Shown piece after piece: positions 1 to 9,531 of a DNA stretch of 64,000 nt; position 1 is the stretch's first letter, and every line of letters begins with the position of its first letter. The DNA comes from CAWCTD01 sp963798455 (GTDB lineage Bacteria; Acidobacteriota; Terriglobia; Bryobacterales; Bryobacteraceae): contig CAWCTD010000003.1 of assembly GCA_963798455.1 (NCBI GenBank), positions 4,216,001 through 4,280,000 of the forward strand. The letters are read 5' to 3'. The notes below the pieces were generated by a model. It was not told the origin of the DNA. It saw only the letters and a program-made list of their open reading frames with translations, and searched no databases. A program made the position numbers and the translations under genes.

Positions 1-582
1 GCCATCGCGGCCCGCCAGGAGCCCTATCTCCGCCAGATCGGGGTGCTCCCGGCCGGCCGCCAGATCGACCGCACCCAGTGGCTTCTCAACGAAGCGCTGG
101 ACAACGCCGTGGTCTTCCTTCCATGGTCGGCCGGGACCATGACCCACTTCGAGTATGATCTGTACGAGAAGAAGCTCCCCGCGGACCAGTTCAACCGCCG
201 CTGGTGGGAGTTGGTGAGCCGCTACCAGGCTATCGAGCCTCCCTCCCCGCGCGGGGAGCAGTACTGCGACGCTTGCACGAAGACCCACATCATCGACGAT
301 CCCGCGCAGTATTACGACTATGCGCTGGCCAATCTAATCAAGTACCAGTTGCACGACCACATCGCCCGTCACATCCTGCACCAGGACCCGCACAACTGCA
401 ACTACTACGGCAACAAAGAAGTGGGCAAATGGCTGTGGGAGATCCTGAGCCTGGGGGCCACGCGCGACTGGCGGCAGGTGATCAGGGAGAAGACCGGCGA
501 GGACATCAGCTCGCGCGCCCTGCTGGAGTACTTCAGGCCTCTGACCGAGTACCTGGAGAAAGAGAACGCGGCGGCCCAGTAA
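1..582 (+). CDS. Peptidyl-dipeptidase, M2 (ACE-like) family, C-terminal part
   Basis: The frame is open from base 1 to the TAA at 580-582, so these ~193 codons are the 3' end of a gene that starts outside the window. The protein matches the C-terminal helical part of M2 zinc metallopeptidases (angiotensin-converting-enzyme family), which remove dipeptides from peptide C-termini. Recognisable blocks are FLPWSAGTMTHFEYDLY, DPAQYYDYALAN and the closing ALLEYFRPLTEYLE stretch, which aligns with the end of ACE domains. The HExxH zinc site would be upstream and cannot be checked. A GTG at 43 is only an internal codon. It converges on pcm with a 3-bp gap. Confidence 0.85.
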   Translation, partial: AIAARQEPYLRQIGVLPAGRQIDRTQWLLNEALDNAVVFLPWSAGTMTHFEYDLYEKKLPADQFNRRWWELVSRYQAIEPPSPRGEQYCDACTKTHIIDDPAQYYDYALANLIKYQLHDHIARHILHQDPHNCNYYGNKEVGKWLWEILSLGATRDWRQVIREKTGEDISSRALLEYFRPLTEYLEKENAAAQ

Positions 583-585
583 AGC

Positions 586-1248
586 TCACTCCCAGCCCGC
601 GCCGCCGCGCAGCGGGACGAAGCGGCAGTAGGTCGCCAGCCGGGAGTGAACGGCGCCTTCTCTCTTGGTGAGGACGCGGAGTTCCTGTTCCCACAAGGAG
701 CCAACTGGGATCACCAGTGTCCCGGGGTCTTTGAGCTGTGCCAGGAGATCGGGAGGCGGCTCCGGCGCGGCCGCGGCCACCGAGATCGCAGCATAGGGAG
801 CGTATTCGGGCCAGCCGCGCGAGCCGTCGCCCGAAACAATCAGGACGTTGCGGTCCAGTCCGTTCTCCCGGAGATTCTTTCGGGCCATCCCGGCAAGTTC
901 CGGAACGATTTCGACCGAGACGACACGAGCCGCCAGAGCGCCCAGGACGGCAGCGTGGTAGCCACATCCGGCGCCCACTTCCAGCACGGTTTCCGCGCCC
1001 TCCAGAGCCAGGCAGTCCACCATCAGGGCGGTGATGTAGGGCTGGGAGATGGTCTGCCCGAACCCGATCGCCACGGGTTCATCCTCGCAGCTCAGGTGGC
1101 GGTGCTCCTCGGGAATGAACCTTTCGCGAGGAATGTCGCGCATCGCCTGGAGGATCCGCGGATCACGAATTCCGCGGGCTTGTATCTGGCGCTCCGCCAT
1201 GTCGCGGCGGCGCGAAACCCAATCGATCGTAGCAGCCGGCCTGCTCAC
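586..1248 (-). CDS. pcm: Protein-L-isoaspartate O-methyltransferase
   Basis: A 220-aa SAM-dependent methyltransferase that repairs isoaspartyl residues in aged proteins. It has the typical PCMT layout: an N-terminal segment with RDIPRERFIPEEHRH, the GFGQTISQPYITALM substrate loop, and SAM motif I VLEVGAGCGYHAAVL near residue 90. The GTG start at 1248 overlaps the TGA of the upstream tamB-like gene (GTGA), so translation is probably coupled and it is the last gene of the bamA-surA-tamB-pcm run. Length fits the family. Confidence 0.93.
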   Translation of the reverse strand: MSRPAATIDWVSRRRDMAERQIQARGIRDPRILQAMRDIPRERFIPEEHRHLSCEDEPVAIGFGQTISQPYITALMVDCLALEGAETVLEVGAGCGYHAAVLGALAARVVSVEIVPELAGMARKNLRENGLDRNVLIVSGDGSRGWPEYAPYAAISVAAAAPEPPPDLLAQLKDPGTLVIPVGSLWEQELRVLTKREGAVHSRLATYCRFVPLRGGAGWE

Positions 1249-4200
1249 TTGAACTGCTTTCTATACTGAAACTCTATCCCAAACAGCCCATTTTCTTCCC
1301 GCACGGCCAGGATAGACCACTGCCTGCTGACGTTCCACTCCACTCGGATAAGCTGCTGCTGTTCCTGGGCGAGGCTGGTGACGTAGGTGAAGGTGATGTT
1401 CTGTGAGACCTGCTGCTCCAGGGTGAGCTGAGCTCCCGGATAGTTGCCCAGCCCGGTCAACTGGGGGTCGATCTTGATGCGGCTCACCCCGAAGAACCTT
1501 TGAAGTCTGCCGGCTACCGGAGCCGCGAGCGCCTGCCCGACCAGCGTGCTCGCCCCGATTTGCTGCCAGCTTTGATCCCGCTCGGATTGCCGTGCCAGCA
1601 GTGCTGGATCAGAAGTTGGCGCACGGCCGACCGCCAGCAGGGCGATGATCTCCTGAACCTGGAGCGGCGGGTCAGATCTGTACGTCACGTTCGGCCGGTC
1701 CAGGGGCCCGGTGAAATTCATGCTCACGTCGATCCCTCTGACCCTTACCGCCAGGTCCAGGTTCAGCACCGGCTCCAGGCGCACTGGATTCAGAAAGGAG
1801 ATCTCTCCCCGGGTGATCGTGTACCGATTCCCCAGAAAGTTGATCTCTCCCTGACTAATCGAAACGCGTCCCAGCAGAACCGGCTTGTAAGGGGTCCCTC
1901 GAAGCCGCATGTCGGCCTCGGCCCGGATATCGCGCGTGAGCATGGTGTCGAAGCGCGCGTTGGGAGATGTCTCGACCTTCACGTCGAACTGCATCCCGCG
2001 CAGCAGCTCATTCTGCGTGGCGGGAGTGACCATCGGCTGGGAGGAGCGGGCCAGCAGGCCCGCCAGGTCCGTGTTGGGAGAGACCGCGGACCGCAGGATG
2101 GTCACCGTACCGGACAGCAGGCTTCGGCTCGACGTGCCCGTGAGGTCGAGCGAGGCGTCCACGGAAGTGCTGACTCCTTGCGGGACGCGCACACGAATGT
2201 TGCTGGCGGCGCCCTGGAGCCGGTAGCTCAGGCGCCCCGCGCTATATCCCACAAAGCCGTTCAGCTTCAGTTTGCCGCCGCCCGTTTCCGCAGTCACGTT
2301 TTCGATGGTGGCCCGGTCGCGAAAGAGGAAGACCACGCCGTTCACATTGTCCAGGCCGTTCGGCACATCGCTCAAGTAGAGCGAGGCTTTCTTCAGGTCG
2401 AGGCGCCCGTAAATCTCGGGCTGGGACCTGGGCCCGCGGATGTTGGCGTCCAGGGAGGATTCTCCCGACGCCGTCAGGTTGGGATCCAAGTTGCGCAGGA
2501 TGGCAAGGTTGATGCTCCCGCGAAGGCGCAGGTCGTAGGCGTTGTATTTGGTGACGAGATCGATCTTGCCGGTGGCATCCACGTTCGTATCCAGGCCCGA
2601 GAAATGCGCGCCGAGGATGCGGACTTCCTTTCGGCTGACCGCGAGCACCACCAGACCTTCATTGCGCAAGCCGGGCACGGGGCTCTTCGCGCTGGGAGGC
2701 GGGAGAATCTCCACCGCCGGCATCTCCACGCGCGCGCTCCAACTGTCAGGGTCGAGACCCGCGCCTCTAAACACGACGCTGCCGTCCGCGGAAGCTTCCA
2801 ACGGCGGGAGCGTGCCGCCGCCGGATGCCAGCCACGGCCGCAGCGCGGAGAGCGAAATCCTGCTGAAGGTCAATGCCCCCTGGACCGGGTACTTCCCCCG
2901 GAGCAGGCAACTCGCCTGTCCCTTGACCTTCGCTCCCGCCAGCTCTCCGACCCCATCCAGCACCAGCGTCTCCGCCTGGGTCTGGGCGGTCAACTGGAGA
3001 TCGCCAGCGACTCGGCCGTCGACAGCGATCTTCCGCAGAAGAATCTTGCCCTGAAGATCCTTCAGAAGGAGCTTTGCGTCAGCGACCGATGCCGTTCCGC
3101 GGAATTGCAGGTCGAACATGCCATCCAACCCTTCGGGCAGCGCGACGGAGGCTCGCAGGTCTTTCAGCCGGAGGCTGGAGCCGGAAACATCAAAGTGCAG
3201 AGCGCCGCTCTTCCATTCGCCGGCGCGGTGCTCGAACTCGGCGCTTCCCCGAACCTGCGCCGCGCCCGAGTGCAGCTCGAAAGAATCCACTGAGAGCGTT
3301 CGGGAGGCGTAGCGGACTTGCCCACCGCCCTGGTCCGCGCGCTGGCCGAATGCCTCGGCCTGGGCCAGGCTGAACTTCGCCGTGACCTGGGGCTCGGCGA
3401 CGGTGCCGGCCAACTGGAAGGTCCCGGACAGAGTGCCGCGCACGGCGACCTTGCTGCCCGCTTCGGCGACTAGTCTCTCCAGCGGCACTCCGCGCAAGGT
3501 GAAGGCGCCCGAGACCTTGCTGGTCTCGCCAAGCTTCCAGCCGGCGAGCGCAACCCGGCCGCGGCCCTCCAGGCTGGCCCCCGCCTGGTCCAGCACGAAC
3601 TTGCTGGTATCGAGACCGGTCTTGGAAATCTCGCCCTCGGCCTCCAGGCGATCGAACAAACGGTTCTCGTAAACAAAGTTGGAGACGGAGACATGACCCG
3701 ACGCGCGGGGATCGTCCATGCCGCCGGTGACTGTGCCGCTGAACCGGGCCGACCCGCCCCGGAGTGCGATGGGGAGCTGCCGGGGAGCGGCAGGACTGAA
3801 ATAGGAGGCAACGCGCAGGACGTCGTCGAGATCCTTCGATTCAAATCCCACTTGCAGGCGCCGGCCTGGATCGCCGCTGAACTCGAGCCGGGAAGCGGCC
3901 GTGGCAAGGCGGGAGTTCGAGATGTCCAGCGTGCCGGCCCGTTGATCGAAAGACACATCCAGGAATCCTTCCAGTGGCCGCTGTGCGTCGGAAGGCGCCA
4001 CGTTGAGCTTGCCGGCCAGCTTCACGTCCCGCAGTTCTCCGGAGGCCAGCGCACCTTCCAGCGAGACCGGGCCGGATACCGAGACGTTCCAAGGAGGCGC
4101 CTGCATGTGGCGGAGGGAGGCAAGCTCTGAGATGGAGATGTCCCGAACCTCGCCCGCCAGCCGAAGACGCCCCGGCCTCTCGAAGCCGGCGCTGCCCGAA

Positions 4201-5231
4201 AACGCGCCCCCGAGAGCCGAAACCGAGAGCTGGGTCAGATCAACCCGCTCCGGGCCGAGCTCCATTCGGGAGGCGACGCTGATGCCGCGGAGGCTCATGC
4301 CCGCGACCTTCGCCGACAGGCCCGTGCCGGAGAGTCTCGCCGCCAGCTTGTACTCGGACCGGCCCGCAAAGGACAGTGTGCCGGTAAGCCCCAGCATTCC
4401 CTGCACCGCGGGCGGCAGCTTGGCTACGGACTGCATTTCCGCCAGCGAGAGTTTGGCGGCGACGGACAAGTTGACCCGCGGGGAGAGGAGATTATCGACG
4501 ACGCCCGATACTTGGGCGCTCGACCGGCCCGTGGCGAGGCGCGCCTTCCGGAGCACCAGGCGGTTGCTCTCCAGGTCCAGGGAAACATCCGCGTCCATGG
4601 CGACAGGCAGCCAGGACGGAGAGGCCAGGTTCAGCCGCCGGAAGGAGACATCGCCGGTGTAGCGCGGGCCGGCGGCCTCATAGAACAACCGGGCCGAGAG
4701 GTCCTCGCCGCGCACGTCGAGGGGAATCTGCCTCTGGTCGATCTCAAGGAGGCCATTCCGCACCTGGAACTTCCCGATGGCCAGCGCGAGCATCTGTTCG
4801 ACCGGGTTTGGGCGCCGGCGAGCGACTTCGGGCTGCGGAAGGTTGGTTCGCCCGTCCTCGTAAGTGACCACGCGCACTCTGGGTCCAGTAACGGTCAAAG
4901 ACGCAATGTCTACGTCGTGCCGCAAGAGGGAGACGATCTTGAGACCGACCTGGACCGAATCGGCGCGGAACAGGGGCGGCTCGCCGGGCTTTTCCGTGCC
5001 ATGCAAAACGAAGGGACGGACTTCCGCCTGCAAGTGATTCCAGTCGAACAGAAACTCGCCAATCTCGGCTCGCCCGCCGGTCGCGGCCTCCACCTCACGG
5101 ATGATCCACTGCCGCACCTGAAGCCTGAACCAATCCGAGCGCAGGACGGCGACCGCGGAGATCAGAACCAGCAGGGAGAGAACCGCCAGTCCGGCGCCGG
5201 CCGAGAGAACGAGCTTTCGCGTTTTGGTCAC
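1245..5231 (-). CDS. tamB: TamB-like translocation/assembly module protein (DUF490)
   Basis: A 1328-aa protein with one N-terminal membrane anchor (residues ~8-28, hydrophobic) followed by a very long beta-rich periplasmic region of AsmA/TamB type. The last ~350 residues are the conserved DUF490 domain, with blocks such as NELLRGMQFDVKVETSPNA, RGTPYKPVLLGRVSISQGE and the terminal NGLFGIEFQYRKQFK. TamB-like proteins bridge inner and outer membrane and are linked to outer-membrane protein insertion or phospholipid transport. The GTG start overlaps the stop of the SurA-like gene (GTGA), and its own TGA overlaps the pcm start. Position next to bamA and surA supports the call. Confidence 0.9.
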   Translation of the reverse strand: MTKTRKLVLSAGAGLAVLSLLVLISAVAVLRSDWFRLQVRQWIIREVEAATGGRAEIGEFLFDWNHLQAEVRPFVLHGTEKPGEPPLFRADSVQVGLKIVSLLRHDVDIASLTVTGPRVRVVTYEDGRTNLPQPEVARRRPNPVEQMLALAIGKFQVRNGLLEIDQRQIPLDVRGEDLSARLFYEAAGPRYTGDVSFRRLNLASPSWLPVAMDADVSLDLESNRLVLRKARLATGRSSAQVSGVVDNLLSPRVNLSVAAKLSLAEMQSVAKLPPAVQGMLGLTGTLSFAGRSEYKLAARLSGTGLSAKVAGMSLRGISVASRMELGPERVDLTQLSVSALGGAFSGSAGFERPGRLRLAGEVRDISISELASLRHMQAPPWNVSVSGPVSLEGALASGELRDVKLAGKLNVAPSDAQRPLEGFLDVSFDQRAGTLDISNSRLATAASRLEFSGDPGRRLQVGFESKDLDDVLRVASYFSPAAPRQLPIALRGGSARFSGTVTGGMDDPRASGHVSVSNFVYENRLFDRLEAEGEISKTGLDTSKFVLDQAGASLEGRGRVALAGWKLGETSKVSGAFTLRGVPLERLVAEAGSKVAVRGTLSGTFQLAGTVAEPQVTAKFSLAQAEAFGQRADQGGGQVRYASRTLSVDSFELHSGAAQVRGSAEFEHRAGEWKSGALHFDVSGSSLRLKDLRASVALPEGLDGMFDLQFRGTASVADAKLLLKDLQGKILLRKIAVDGRVAGDLQLTAQTQAETLVLDGVGELAGAKVKGQASCLLRGKYPVQGALTFSRISLSALRPWLASGGGTLPPLEASADGSVVFRGAGLDPDSWSARVEMPAVEILPPPSAKSPVPGLRNEGLVVLAVSRKEVRILGAHFSGLDTNVDATGKIDLVTKYNAYDLRLRGSINLAILRNLDPNLTASGESSLDANIRGPRSQPEIYGRLDLKKASLYLSDVPNGLDNVNGVVFLFRDRATIENVTAETGGGKLKLNGFVGYSAGRLSYRLQGAASNIRVRVPQGVSTSVDASLDLTGTSSRSLLSGTVTILRSAVSPNTDLAGLLARSSQPMVTPATQNELLRGMQFDVKVETSPNARFDTMLTRDIRAEADMRLRGTPYKPVLLGRVSISQGEINFLGNRYTITRGEISFLNPVRLEPVLNLDLAVRVRGIDVSMNFTGPLDRPNVTYRSDPPLQVQEIIALLAVGRAPTSDPALLARQSERDQSWQQIGASTLVGQALAAPVAGRLQRFFGVSRIKIDPQLTGLGNYPGAQLTLEQQVSQNITFTYVTSLAQEQQQLIRVEWNVSRQWSILAVREENGLFGIEFQYRKQFK

Positions 5232-5875
5232 TGGAAGGCCTCTGGCCTATAATCGATTCGCGTCCGCTCCTTGGTTTCCTTGAGCCAGTTGTCCATCAGA
5301 CTATTCACCTGCTGCTCCCGGAGCGTGTCTTCGATCTCGGAGCGGACCTCCTCGAAAGCGGGCGGCGGCTTCTTGTTCTTATTCTCCCATTGCTTCACGA
5401 AGTGATCGTTGTAGTAGTCGCGCGCGTCGGCTTCGAGAATCTGAACGGCGGGCCCGAATCGGGCATCGATGAAACGCAGGACCGCCAGTTGCTGAAACAG
5501 GTAGTGCTGGAGGTCCTCCTCCCGGATGCCGTACTTTGCCAGCGCCTCGCGGTAGGCATCTTGCGTGGGAAATCGCTCCTGCTTGAGCTGGGCAATCTCC
5601 GAATCAACCTTGGACTGCTCCGGCGCCACGTACTTGCCGATCTCCATTTCATTGTCGAACAGGGCGCGGTCCACCAACCGGCCGGCGGTCTTGTTCCTGG
5701 AGGCGGGCCCGAAGTCCGGCTCCGACTGGTTCATGAACGCACTGAGCCGGATCTCCGTGAGAATGTCGCTCTGGGTGATTACCCGCTTGCCCACGGTGAC
5801 CGCAATACGGTCGATGATCTCCGCGCAGCAGGCCGCCGTGAGAGCGAGAATCAGCAGCAGGATACGGCTCCGCAT
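5228..5875 (-). CDS. SurA-like periplasmic chaperone, N-terminal-domain type
   Basis: A 215-aa exported protein. A signal peptide of about 18 residues ends near AACCAE. The mature part resembles the SurA/peptidyl-prolyl isomerase N-terminal chaperone domain: IIDRIAVTVGKRVITQSDIL at the start, then helices with KYGIREEDLQHYLFQQL. No parvulin rotamase domain is present, so it is probably a chaperone rather than an isomerase. The start chosen is the ATG at 5875, whose last base overlaps the TGA of bamA (TGATG); a frame extension to 5977 runs inside bamA and is rejected. It sits between bamA and tamB, as expected for outer-membrane protein assembly. Confidence 0.82.
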   Translation of the reverse strand: MRSRILLLILALTAACCAEIIDRIAVTVGKRVITQSDILTEIRLSAFMNQSEPDFGPASRNKTAGRLVDRALFDNEMEIGKYVAPEQSKVDSEIAQLKQERFPTQDAYREALAKYGIREEDLQHYLFQQLAVLRFIDARFGPAVQILEADARDYYNDHFVKQWENKNKKPPPAFEEVRSEIEDTLREQQVNSLMDNWLKETKERTRIDYRPEAFQ

Positions 5876-8463
5876 CAGAATGTCTGCCCCAACGAGAAGT
5901 GAAACTGAAACCGGTTGATCCGCTGATCCGTCGGCACGCAGGGGCTGAAGAGCAGTTGTTGCAGCGTACCCTGGCATCCGTGGAAGCGCGGGCTGTTTGG
6001 CGAGAAGGCGAAGTCGATTCGGACCGGACCAATCGGAGTTCTGTACCGGAGTCCCAGGCCGACGGAGTGCACCATGTAGTCGAAGTCCGTCTTGTCGCGC
6101 TGGATCACGCGGAAAGAAACGTCCTGAAGGCTGGAATAGACGTTGCCGGCGTCGTGAAACAGGACTCCGCCGATGTTCTGGCCATAAAGCGGAAACCGAA
6201 GTTCGGTCCCGAACAGAAGCAGGGCCTTGCCGCCGAGAGGAAAGCCGGTGACCAGGTCGCGAGGCCCGGCTTGATTCTCCGGGAAGCCGCGGTGCGTGGA
6301 AGCGCCGCCGGCGAAGAACCGCTCGGGCAGAGGGATATCCTGCGGGCTTGGCGGCAGCCCTGGGGGCTTGCGCAACGTCCGCATGAAGCCGAAAGAGGTC
6401 GTGCGCGCCAGCACCAGCCTGCTGCCGATCCGGTGGTAGGTAGAGTTGCGGCCCAGCAGCCGGAAGTAGTCCGTCTGCGAACCGAAGATCTTGGAGGCGA
6501 TCCCCAGGTCCAGCGAATTGTAAGTGCCCCGGTGGGAATCGGCAGGGTCGTCGCGGCGGTCATCCAGGTAGGATGCCGAGAGAACGCCCACACGGACCGG
6601 CTGGGAAAGGAGCGGGATCAGCTCCGGCTGGATCTTGAGAGTCGCTTCATCCACGCTCACCCGGCGGTAGGCGAACCGATAGAAGAACGATTTGGAGCGT
6701 GTCCAGCGATGAGCGAGCTGAGTGGAACCTTCCCACCGGCGAGCCGAGAAGGTGCGGACGTCGCGGGAAGAGTCAAACAGCGCCGTGAAAGACAGGTCCA
6801 GGTTCGACCGGCCTTGAAACTGCGGGGCCGTGTAGGTCACCAGGCCGCGCTGCTGCAAGCTGGAGACGCGGCTTTGCAAGCTGACAGCGTGTGCTCTCCC
6901 GAAGAGGTTGAGGCGGCTAAAATTGAACGACGCGCTGGGGCTGAAGCCCGCCTGCCCGGCGGGTGAGTCCAGACTGGTCTGGCTGCCCCCGATCCTGGCG
7001 ACCTCGGCGCCGAACCCGAAGGCAAAAGAGTACTTCCTGGATTCTTCCACTTGAAGCAGTACGTATTTGTCCCGTTCCACTCCGTCCGGGTTCTGTATTG
7101 CCATGTCCACCTTGGCGAAAATGCCCAGGTCGTAAAGCCGGCGCTCGGTTTCCAGCATTTGGGCCTGCGAGACCGGGTCCCCCACATTGATGCCGATGCG
7201 GCGATTCACGAGCTGCGGCTCGGTGGTTTGGAGCCCGCTGATCAGCACTTCGCGCACAAAGCGCTGCGGCCCCTCCGAGATCGTGAAGCGCAGATCGACT
7301 TGCCGGGGCGCGGAGGATTCTTTGTAACTCCACTCGAAGGACGCACTAGGGTAGCCCCGGTTGAAGTAATAAGCCAGGATGTTGTCACGGTCCAACGCCA
7401 CGTTCGCCTCGCTGAAGGGCTCGCCGGGACCCGACTGGAGCATGGACCGAAGGGCCTGTTCGTGCTTCGCGCTCGCCCCTTCGAACTCCATGCTGGAAAC
7501 GAACCACTGGTCACCCTCTTGAATCTGGATCAAGACGGCGACGTCGCCCTTCTTGCCGCGATAATCACCCCGGACCTCCGAAGTGACACGGACGTCCCGA
7601 AACCCGTTGGCCCGGTAGACGGCCGAAATGGCGTCCAAGTCCCCTCCCAGCAGGCGGGAGCTGTAGCGGCCTCGGCGCACCTGCAAGGATGCCGGAGCCA
7701 CGAGCATGCGCTCCCGGAGGGTCTTCAGGTCGAAGTAGCGGTTCCCTTTGATCTGCACGTCGACGAGCTTGTGCCGTTCGCCTCGGTCGATGGAGTAAAG
7801 GATGCGGAGAAGTCCGTTCGTGATGGGGCTCGAGCTGAACTCGACCTTGGCGTCGAAGTAGCCTTGAGTCTGGAAGTACTCCGTCAGGTCCCTCGCCCCC
7901 TCCATCAGAAGATCGCGGTCGACCGACTGCTCCTCAAAGACCGGGATCAGCCTGCGGAGGCGGCCGCGGGATACTTTCGCCCCGGTCGCCTCGATCAGCA
8001 CTTTCGGTCCCGGGCTGATCTCGATAGAGGGGCTGCCGGTCTTGGGGTCGATACTTTCCAGGGTGACGCGGGCCATCAGGTAGTCCCGCTTGCGGTAGGA
8101 CTGGAGGACCCTCTCGATGCCGCGCTGCACGCGGTCCTCAGTGAGGGGATGCCAGCCGAACCATCCTTTCCAGTGAGTCTCCTTGACGATGCTGGATTCC
8201 GGGCGCTGCAAATCCCCCTTGACGATCGGAGGCGCGAAATGCGCCCTGTCTCCCGGGACGATTCCGAAATGGATGTTCGCCTGCTCAGTGGGGTTCTCAA
8301 GCTGGACGCGCGGTTCGATCTTGGGCTGGAAGAAACCGTTGTTCGCCAGAACCTGTCGCAGGCCGGCCGTGGCTGGCTCGAACGTCCTCGGTGTGGAACG
8401 GGCTTCCGAGGCCCAGGTTTGTGGAGTACGCCAACTGCTCGGTGCTGGGAGGGAACGGGACAC
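5875..8463 (-). CDS. bamA: BamA/Omp85 outer-membrane assembly factor, main part (frameshifted)
   Basis: This frame encodes POTRA domains 2-5 and the C-terminal 16-strand-type barrel of a BamA-like protein. POTRA repeats are visible (GQPFSEANVALDRDNILAYYFNRGYPSASF-type helix-strand units) and the Bac_surface_Ag barrel carries the VRVGVLSASYLDDRRDDP and RFFAGGASTHRGFPEN signatures, ending in FQFHFSLGQTF with an aromatic C-terminus as in outer-membrane proteins. The signal peptide and POTRA 1 are in another frame (8297-8815). The two join near 8380, where one extra base in this strand would explain the shift. The frame upstream of ~8385 in this entry is therefore out of register and the nominal start at 8463 is not real. 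Confidence 0.85.
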   Translation of the reverse strand: MSRSLPAPSSWRTPQTWASEARSTPRTFEPATAGLRQVLANNGFFQPKIEPRVQLENPTEQANIHFGIVPGDRAHFAPPIVKGDLQRPESSIVKETHWKGWFGWHPLTEDRVQRGIERVLQSYRKRDYLMARVTLESIDPKTGSPSIEISPGPKVLIEATGAKVSRGRLRRLIPVFEEQSVDRDLLMEGARDLTEYFQTQGYFDAKVEFSSSPITNGLLRILYSIDRGERHKLVDVQIKGNRYFDLKTLRERMLVAPASLQVRRGRYSSRLLGGDLDAISAVYRANGFRDVRVTSEVRGDYRGKKGDVAVLIQIQEGDQWFVSSMEFEGASAKHEQALRSMLQSGPGEPFSEANVALDRDNILAYYFNRGYPSASFEWSYKESSAPRQVDLRFTISEGPQRFVREVLISGLQTTEPQLVNRRIGINVGDPVSQAQMLETERRLYDLGIFAKVDMAIQNPDGVERDKYVLLQVEESRKYSFAFGFGAEVARIGGSQTSLDSPAGQAGFSPSASFNFSRLNLFGRAHAVSLQSRVSSLQQRGLVTYTAPQFQGRSNLDLSFTALFDSSRDVRTFSARRWEGSTQLAHRWTRSKSFFYRFAYRRVSVDEATLKIQPELIPLLSQPVRVGVLSASYLDDRRDDPADSHRGTYNSLDLGIASKIFGSQTDYFRLLGRNSTYHRIGSRLVLARTTSFGFMRTLRKPPGLPPSPQDIPLPERFFAGGASTHRGFPENQAGPRDLVTGFPLGGKALLLFGTELRFPLYGQNIGGVLFHDAGNVYSSLQDVSFRVIQRDKTDFDYMVHSVGLGLRYRTPIGPVRIDFAFSPNSPRFHGCQGTLQQLLFSPCVPTDQRINRFQFHFSLGQTF

Positions 8464-8815
8464 TTTCCACCGACACTCGCCCCACGAACCAAGTGCCCTT
8501 CGTCACGAAACGGAGCACCACGAGATTCTCTTCGAGGTTCGCCTCCACCACGATGTCCGAGTAGCGGCCCGTGGCATAGAGCCTCTCGATGGCTTCCCGC
8601 ACCGCGGCCAACCGGAGCGGCTCGTTCTTCTTGAGCGGCAGAATGCCGGCAAGCTCGTCCGGGGTGAGGGGTTGCCGCTTGGGCTCAAAGGCGATCTGAC
8701 CGATCGATTTGCCGATGAAGTCCTCAACGGCGCCGGACACAATACCTGGGATCAAGCACAAAAGCGGGACAAGCAGGTTCCAGGTTCGCAAGCCGGGCAG
8801 CCGCACTACCTGCAT
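8297..8815 (-). CDS. bamA: BamA/Omp85 N-terminal part: signal peptide and POTRA 1 (frameshifted)
   Basis: The true 5' end of the bamA-like gene. The ATG at 8815 begins a signal peptide (basic start, hydrophobic NLLVPLLCLIPGIVSG), then a POTRA domain: LTPDELAGILPLKKNEPLR, YATGRYSDIVVEANLEE, and LGLGSPFHTEDV, which opens the next POTRA. After TEDV (about 8381) this frame loses similarity, while the +1 frame continues as the expected TAGLRQVLANNGFFQPKIEP. Together the two parts give a normal-length protein of roughly 970 residues. Whether this is a sequencing error or a real lesion cannot be told from the sequence. Confidence 0.8.
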   Translation of the reverse strand: MQVVRLPGLRTWNLLVPLLCLIPGIVSGAVEDFIGKSIGQIAFEPKRQPLTPDELAGILPLKKNEPLRLAAVREAIERLYATGRYSDIVVEANLEENLVVLRFVTKGTWFVGRVSVESVPFPPSTEQLAYSTNLGLGSPFHTEDVRASHGRPATGSGEQRFLPAQDRTARPA

Positions 8816-8895
8816 GATACTGCAACGGTTGCCGCGGCTGCGCCAGTCGATGCCCCGCGTTGCTTCGGCCGCCTCGCTTGGGCGAAACTGGTGGC

Positions 8896-9531
8896 GTGGC
8901 GGACTATTGCACTTGCGGGGCTGAGCTTCCGCCGGACGCCCGCTTCTGCCACAAGTGCGGCAAGCCTCAACGCGAGGAACCGAGCTTCGTGCAGGAACCG
9001 CCCGTGCCCGCGTTCGAGGAGCGGCCAGCCGTGCGGCCCTTCGTGCCCGTGGCTGCTCCTGAGATCGGGTTCCACAATTCGCTCGCCCTTCGCGTCAGCC
9101 TTCTGGCCGGCTGCCTGGCGTTCGTTGCCAGTTCGCTGCCCTTCCACCCGTTGATTCGGCTGCTGTTCCTGCTCGGCGCCGGAGTTTTCGCGGTGTACCT
9201 CTACCGCCGGCGCAGCGGCTACCCCGTGGAGGTCCGCGGCGGCGTGAGGATAGGCTGGATCACGGGTCTATTTTGCTTCGTGATCTTCACCGTTCTGTTC
9301 ACGGTCAGCTTTGCCGCACTCGCGTTCATCGTGCACGACGGAAGCATGATCGCCTACATGCGGGAGCAGTTGAGCACCATGGGCATGTCCCAGGAGCAGA
9401 TCCAGCAGGCCATAGAGATCTTCCAGAACCCCGTTCAGATAGGGGGCATGCTCATCTGGCTGTTCCTGACCTCGACCTTCGTCCCCGCGCTCGGCGGCGC
9501 GCTGGGGGCCAAGCTGCTGAGCAGGAACTAA
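8896..9531 (+). CDS. Zinc-ribbon membrane protein of unknown function
   Basis: About 211 aa. The first 25 residues form a zinc ribbon (CTCG ... CHKCG, two CxxC-type knuckles), followed by a proline-rich linker and four hydrophobic segments (SLALRVSLLAGCLAFVASSL, LIRLLFLLGAGVFAVYLY, GLFCFVIFTVLFTVSFAALAFIV and MLIWLFLTSTFVPALGGALGA), so it is a small polytopic inner-membrane protein with a cytoplasmic zinc ribbon. The GTG at 8896 is chosen because the zinc ribbon begins right there; a TTG at 8860 would add 12 unlike residues. It is divergent from bamA and converges on the EamA gene (4-bp overlap). Function unknown. Confidence 0.7.
   Translation: MADYCTCGAELPPDARFCHKCGKPQREEPSFVQEPPVPAFEERPAVRPFVPVAAPEIGFHNSLALRVSLLAGCLAFVASSLPFHPLIRLLFLLGAGVFAVYLYRRRSGYPVEVRGGVRIGWITGLFCFVIFTVLFTVSFAALAFIVHDGSMIAYMREQLSTMGMSQEQIQQAIEIFQNPVQIGGMLIWLFLTSTFVPALGGALGAKLLSRN

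Noticed and set aside
1500..3293. Long plus-strand frame opposite tamB
   Set aside because: It is a high-GC shadow of the strongly supported TamB frame, with low-complexity Arg/Gln-rich sequence and no domain.
5899..6966. Plus-strand frame opposite bamA
   Set aside because: Antisense shadow of the barrel-coding part, no start signals or recognisable domain.
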